Positions 60,868 to 64,000 of a stretch of 64,000 nucleotides of DNA are shown one piece after another. The position numbers were made by a program, and so were the translations under genes. Every line of letters starts with the position of its first letter. The first letter of the stretch is position 1. Origin of the DNA: GCA-2786165 sp964625775 (GTDB lineage Bacteria; Pseudomonadota; Gammaproteobacteria; Legionellales; Legionellaceae); assembly GCA_964625775.1 (NCBI GenBank), contig CAZVEH010000002.1, positions 1 to 64,000 of the forward strand, written 5' to 3'. The notes under the pieces were generated by a model. It saw only the letters and a list, made by a program, of their open reading frames with translations. It was not told the origin of the DNA and did no database searches.

Positions 60868-63800
60868 ATGCATTCAAACAGTCTAAGTTATACTAATAAT
60901 ATGCAAAATCATGATTACAGACAAGAGCGCTCGTATACCAAATATTTAGCAGAAGGTCTCTATTATGTCTATGGCTGGCAACCATTTATACATCATTTGA
61001 AGAAATACTACGAATCGCACGATAAATTTCGGTCGTTGGTGGACGACGACAATGGAGATTCTCGTCTTAGTTTAAAGAATTATTATGTCAACTTAGCATT
61101 GGTGACCGAAGGCCGTCATGAAGAGGTGGCGAGTCAGCTGAAAGAAAGTTCCTTAAAAAGAGAAGAGCGCTATCAAGCGTTATTATTATCAGGTGACACC
61201 TTAGGCGTGAACGAGCTCTTTGATAATCTAGACTCAAGGTCGGATACGGCAGGTTGGATATCGATTACGGGGCGAGCAGGTGCTGGAAAAACGACGTTAT
61301 TACAGTATATTGCTTATCGTTGGGGTGGTGTGCGAGAGGGTTTATGGCACAATCGATTTGATTTTGTATTTCGAGTGCAATTGAATTTATTGAAAGATGC
61401 CAAATATAAACACTACTCATACGAGCGGATTCTAAGCAAGATAATTCATGAAAGTTTTGCCAAAACAGAAGGATACGATGAGGTCCTATCAGAAGATAAT
61501 ATTTATGCCTGTTTAATGGAAAAAGCCTATCGTAATCGAACCTTATTATTACTGGATGGTTTTGACGAAATCCAGGGGTTATACAATGATGAGCATAAAC
61601 ATCTTAAGGATTTTATTGATGGCGTCATGAGCCAATTTCCAAATGGCGTCATGGCGACTCGTCCGGATGCATTACCCAAATCATGGCAATTAGAAAGCCC
61701 GTCACGTTTTAAAAAACAATATGAAAACGTAGGATTTACGATTGAGAATGTACACCAATACGTTGATAAATACTTTGGTGAAGAAGAGATTGCTCACAAA
61801 GACAGTTTACGAGCTGCATTAGATGCACATCCTGAGATGATGAGCTTAGCTCAGATACCTATTAATGCGCATATTTTATGTTTAACTTGGAAAAGCAGGA
61901 CACAAAACACGGTACAATCTCCAAATGTTGCTAATTTTACCATGACCCAGCTGTATCATACCTTGCTGCTGTGGTTGGTGAGGCGCTACTGTAAGAAATT
62001 CAAATCCATCACTGAAAAAGACGACTCCCAGTTACTATCGATATGTGAGAAAGAGAGATCGACCTTAGCAAAGATAGCTTATACCGCTTTTGTAAATAAG
62101 AAGGTTCAATTTTTAGAGGGTGATTTTGTCAAGAAACATGTCAAAAGCTCAAGATTTATGGAAGAGTTGAGTAAGGAATTTGGCATACTTCGTGCTTTCA
62201 ATGAAAGAGACGATGGTTATGCCGAGTATTATTATTTTGTACATTTAACCTATCAAGAGTTTTTTGCAGCACTGTATATAGCAAAGCAATTATCATCCAC
62301 ACCCCAGGCTGTTCGCGAAAATGAGATTGAGCGGCGAAAAAACATACAAGATGTGACAAAAGTCATTGCAGACAATCGCGACAATCCTCAATATGAAGTG
62401 ATTTGGGTATTTTTGGCAGGCTTATTATCCACCGCTGAATATCAAGCGGGTGCGGGTTATTTTTGGGATGTCATCATTGCGTTTCCAGAAGAAGATGTAC
62501 AAGCAGTCACATTTCATCCGCATATCAAACTATTGAAATCCAAACAAAGGCTTTGTCGCGAAGCGTTTTTGACGTTGAGGCATGACGTCACACTATCTGT
62601 CCCTCAACGACTATCTGAATTACGAACACATTTTCAGCATGTGCATCTGTGGCAAGGTGTGCAGCAAACTCAAGAATTGATACAAACATGGGATGATACA
62701 GATGGTCATTCTGTAGTAGCAAGAGTCTATCACAATACACAACAACAATATCAAACAGATGCTTTGGTGTTAGGATTTGGAGCTAAGACTACGTTTTCAT
62801 TATCTACATTTATGATGACGATACCTTTATTTCGGAAACATGTTAACGACTTGTTGGAAAAGTGCAAGGATTCAGAAAAGAATGTCCGCCGCGCTGCAGC
62901 TAGCGCATTAGGCCAATTAGGGGTTAAAGACCCGGCTATCATTCAAGATTTACGGAATTTATTGAAGGATTCAGAGGGGTATGTCCGCCGCGATGCAGCT
63001 CTCGCATTAGGCCAATTAGGGGTTAAAGACCCTGCTATCATTCAAGATTTACGCAATTTATTGAAGGATTCAAAGGAGTATGCCTGCCGCGATGCAGCTC
63101 TCGCATTAGGCCAATTAGGGGTTAAAGACCCTGCTATCATNNNNNNNNNNNNNNNNNNNNNNNNNNNNNNNNNNNNNNNNNNNNNNNNNNNNNNNNNNNN
63201 NNNNNNNNNNNNNNNNNNNNNNNNNNNNNNNNNNNNNNNNAGGGGTTAAAGACCCTGCTATCATTCAAGATTTACGCAATTTATTGAAGGATTCAGATAA
63301 TTATGTCCGCCGCGCTGCAGCTAGCGCATTAGGCCAATTAGGGGTTAAAGACCCTGCTATCATTCAAGATTTACGCAATTTATTGAAGGATTCAGATAAT
63401 TATGTCCGCCGCGCTGCAGCTAGCGCATTAGGCCAATTAGGGGTTAAAGACCCTGCTATCATTCAAGATTTACGCAATTTATTGAAGGATTCAGAGTGGC
63501 ATGTCCGCAGCGCTGCAATAAAAGCTTTAAACCGTCTCAATGCCTTAACAGTGGATACTTGCATAGAAATATTAGGAAACGAAACAGAAGCTGAAAATAT
63601 AGTCGAAATATATCTTGCGCTGTTAAGAATAAACCCCGAAGAGTATGTGCCATTTTTAGCAACGAACCTCCATCCAGACTTACTTTATTTTTTTATGTCG
63701 ACTTTGTATTTCCAAGGAGCAGTGATGTTCCAAAAAGAAGGTCAACTATTTCTGAATGAGACTTTGCTTGATTTCAACGTTGAAATGATTCAACGCATTC

Positions 63801-64000
63801 ATTCTGCCAAAGTGTGGTTTACTGAAGGGATGTCTGAGTATTCAGAGAGTATTCAGTCTATGAGTCTTCCTATAGGAGTATCTCAAATAACCTACGTTTT
63901 GACAGAGGATTTTTTAACTACAAATTTACCAATAGATGAGCTATCAGAGTCGCAGCGATGGAAAGCAATGGTGGATTCGTCTTTCAGTGTTTTGTTTCAT
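60868..64000 (+). CDS. NACHT-domain STAND ATPase with HEAT repeats, incomplete
   Basis: The gene starts at ATG 60868 (or the in-frame ATG 60901) and is still open at 64000. A 100-N gap (63141-63240) interrupts it. The coding frame changes across the Ns, but 100 is a placeholder length, so continuity is assumed from the repeats. Layout: an N-terminal helical part (1-115), NACHT with Walker A SITGRAGAGKTTLLQYIA and Walker B RTLLLLDGFDEIQG, the conserved FVHLTYQEFFAALYIAKQL near 465, then at least six 33-residue HEAT repeats (VKDPAIIQDLRNLLKDS ... RRDAALALGQLG) and a C-terminal domain of at least 170 residues (NALTVDTCIEILGNE to the end). STAND proteins of this kind sense a ligand through the repeats. 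Role is open: immunity, regulation or a host-directed effector. Confidence 0.9.
62856..63515 (+). repeat. Tandem 99-bp repeats coding HEAT units, with assembly gap
   Basis: The marker GTTAAAGACCC starts at 62923, 63022, 63121, then after the Ns at 63245, 63344 and 63443, a period of exactly 99 bp (33 codons). Units differ mainly in one short variable patch (EKN, EGY, KEY, DNY, EWH) next to VRR. The near identity explains why the assembler left 63141-63240 as N; the true number of units is unknown. Confidence 0.95.

Noticed and set aside
62856..63515. Regular 99-bp repeats as a CRISPR array
   Set aside because: The repeats have no spacers, keep an open frame and encode HEAT units.
1..64000. 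tRNA, rRNA or tmRNA genes as integration site
   Set aside because: No cloverleaf-like sequence or rRNA stretch was recognised by eye; a tRNA scan would settle it.

Overview
The window is an AT-rich stretch of a gammaproteobacterial conjugative replicon, most likely a plasmid (or an integrated plasmid-like element) from the order Legionellales. That assignment is an inference. It rests on a CsrA-family gene sitting between a phage-like repressor region and an F-type transfer operon, as in the lvr-tra elements of Legionella; on an EndA-type nuclease relic; and on large eukaryote-like repeat proteins (TPR, ankyrin, HEAT). Both ends cut genes, and one 100-N assembly gap lies inside a repeat array near the right end.

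Layout. (1) 1-2082: 3' part of a STAND ATPase with TPR repeats. (2) 2147-24823, all on the minus strand: an almost complete F-type conjugation cluster, read right to left as traT, a small secreted protein, traA, L, E, K, B, V, C, trbI, W, U, trbC, N, F, trbB, H, G, a membrane protein in the traS position, traD, traI and a ribbon-helix-helix protein. (3) 24845-27728: the control block, with a CsrA paralogue, small proteins and phage O/P-like replication proteins, divergent from a LexA/CI-type repressor with three candidate operators. (4) 27721-29940: cargo (queuosine-precursor transporter, unknown protein, asparaginase). (5) 29993-34923: replication and partition: two iteron groups, a Rep_3 initiator, SopA/SopB-like partition genes with two perfect palindromes at the 3' end of parB, a second chromosomal-type parB and a pair of DnaA boxes. 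(6) 35004-43934: a regulator, a dead endA fragment, a hybrid histidine kinase, a one-module formyltransferase-NRPS and a FadL-like outer-membrane protein. (7) 43968-58156: accessory DNA with WGR, DUF3987 and ORF6N proteins, two tyrosine recombinases, an IS66 element with its 8-bp target duplication inserted in a broken gene, a 1307-residue unknown protein and a DEDDh exonuclease. (8) 58188-64000: a trypsin-like protease with an ankyrin-like tail and a NACHT-HEAT STAND protein, whose upstream regions are copies of each other.

How it works together. The repressor, operators and CsrA-like protein probably hold the transfer operon silent until induction. The Tra proteins build an F-type pilus and channel, TraD delivers the TraI-bound strand, and TraT with the TraS-position protein would block redundant transfer. 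Rep, iterons and ParAB maintain the replicon. The most attractive undescribed systems are the kinase / formyl-NRPS / FadL cluster, which could make and sense a formylated aminoacyl metabolite, and the protease / NACHT-HEAT pair, which may form a regulated immunity or effector module.
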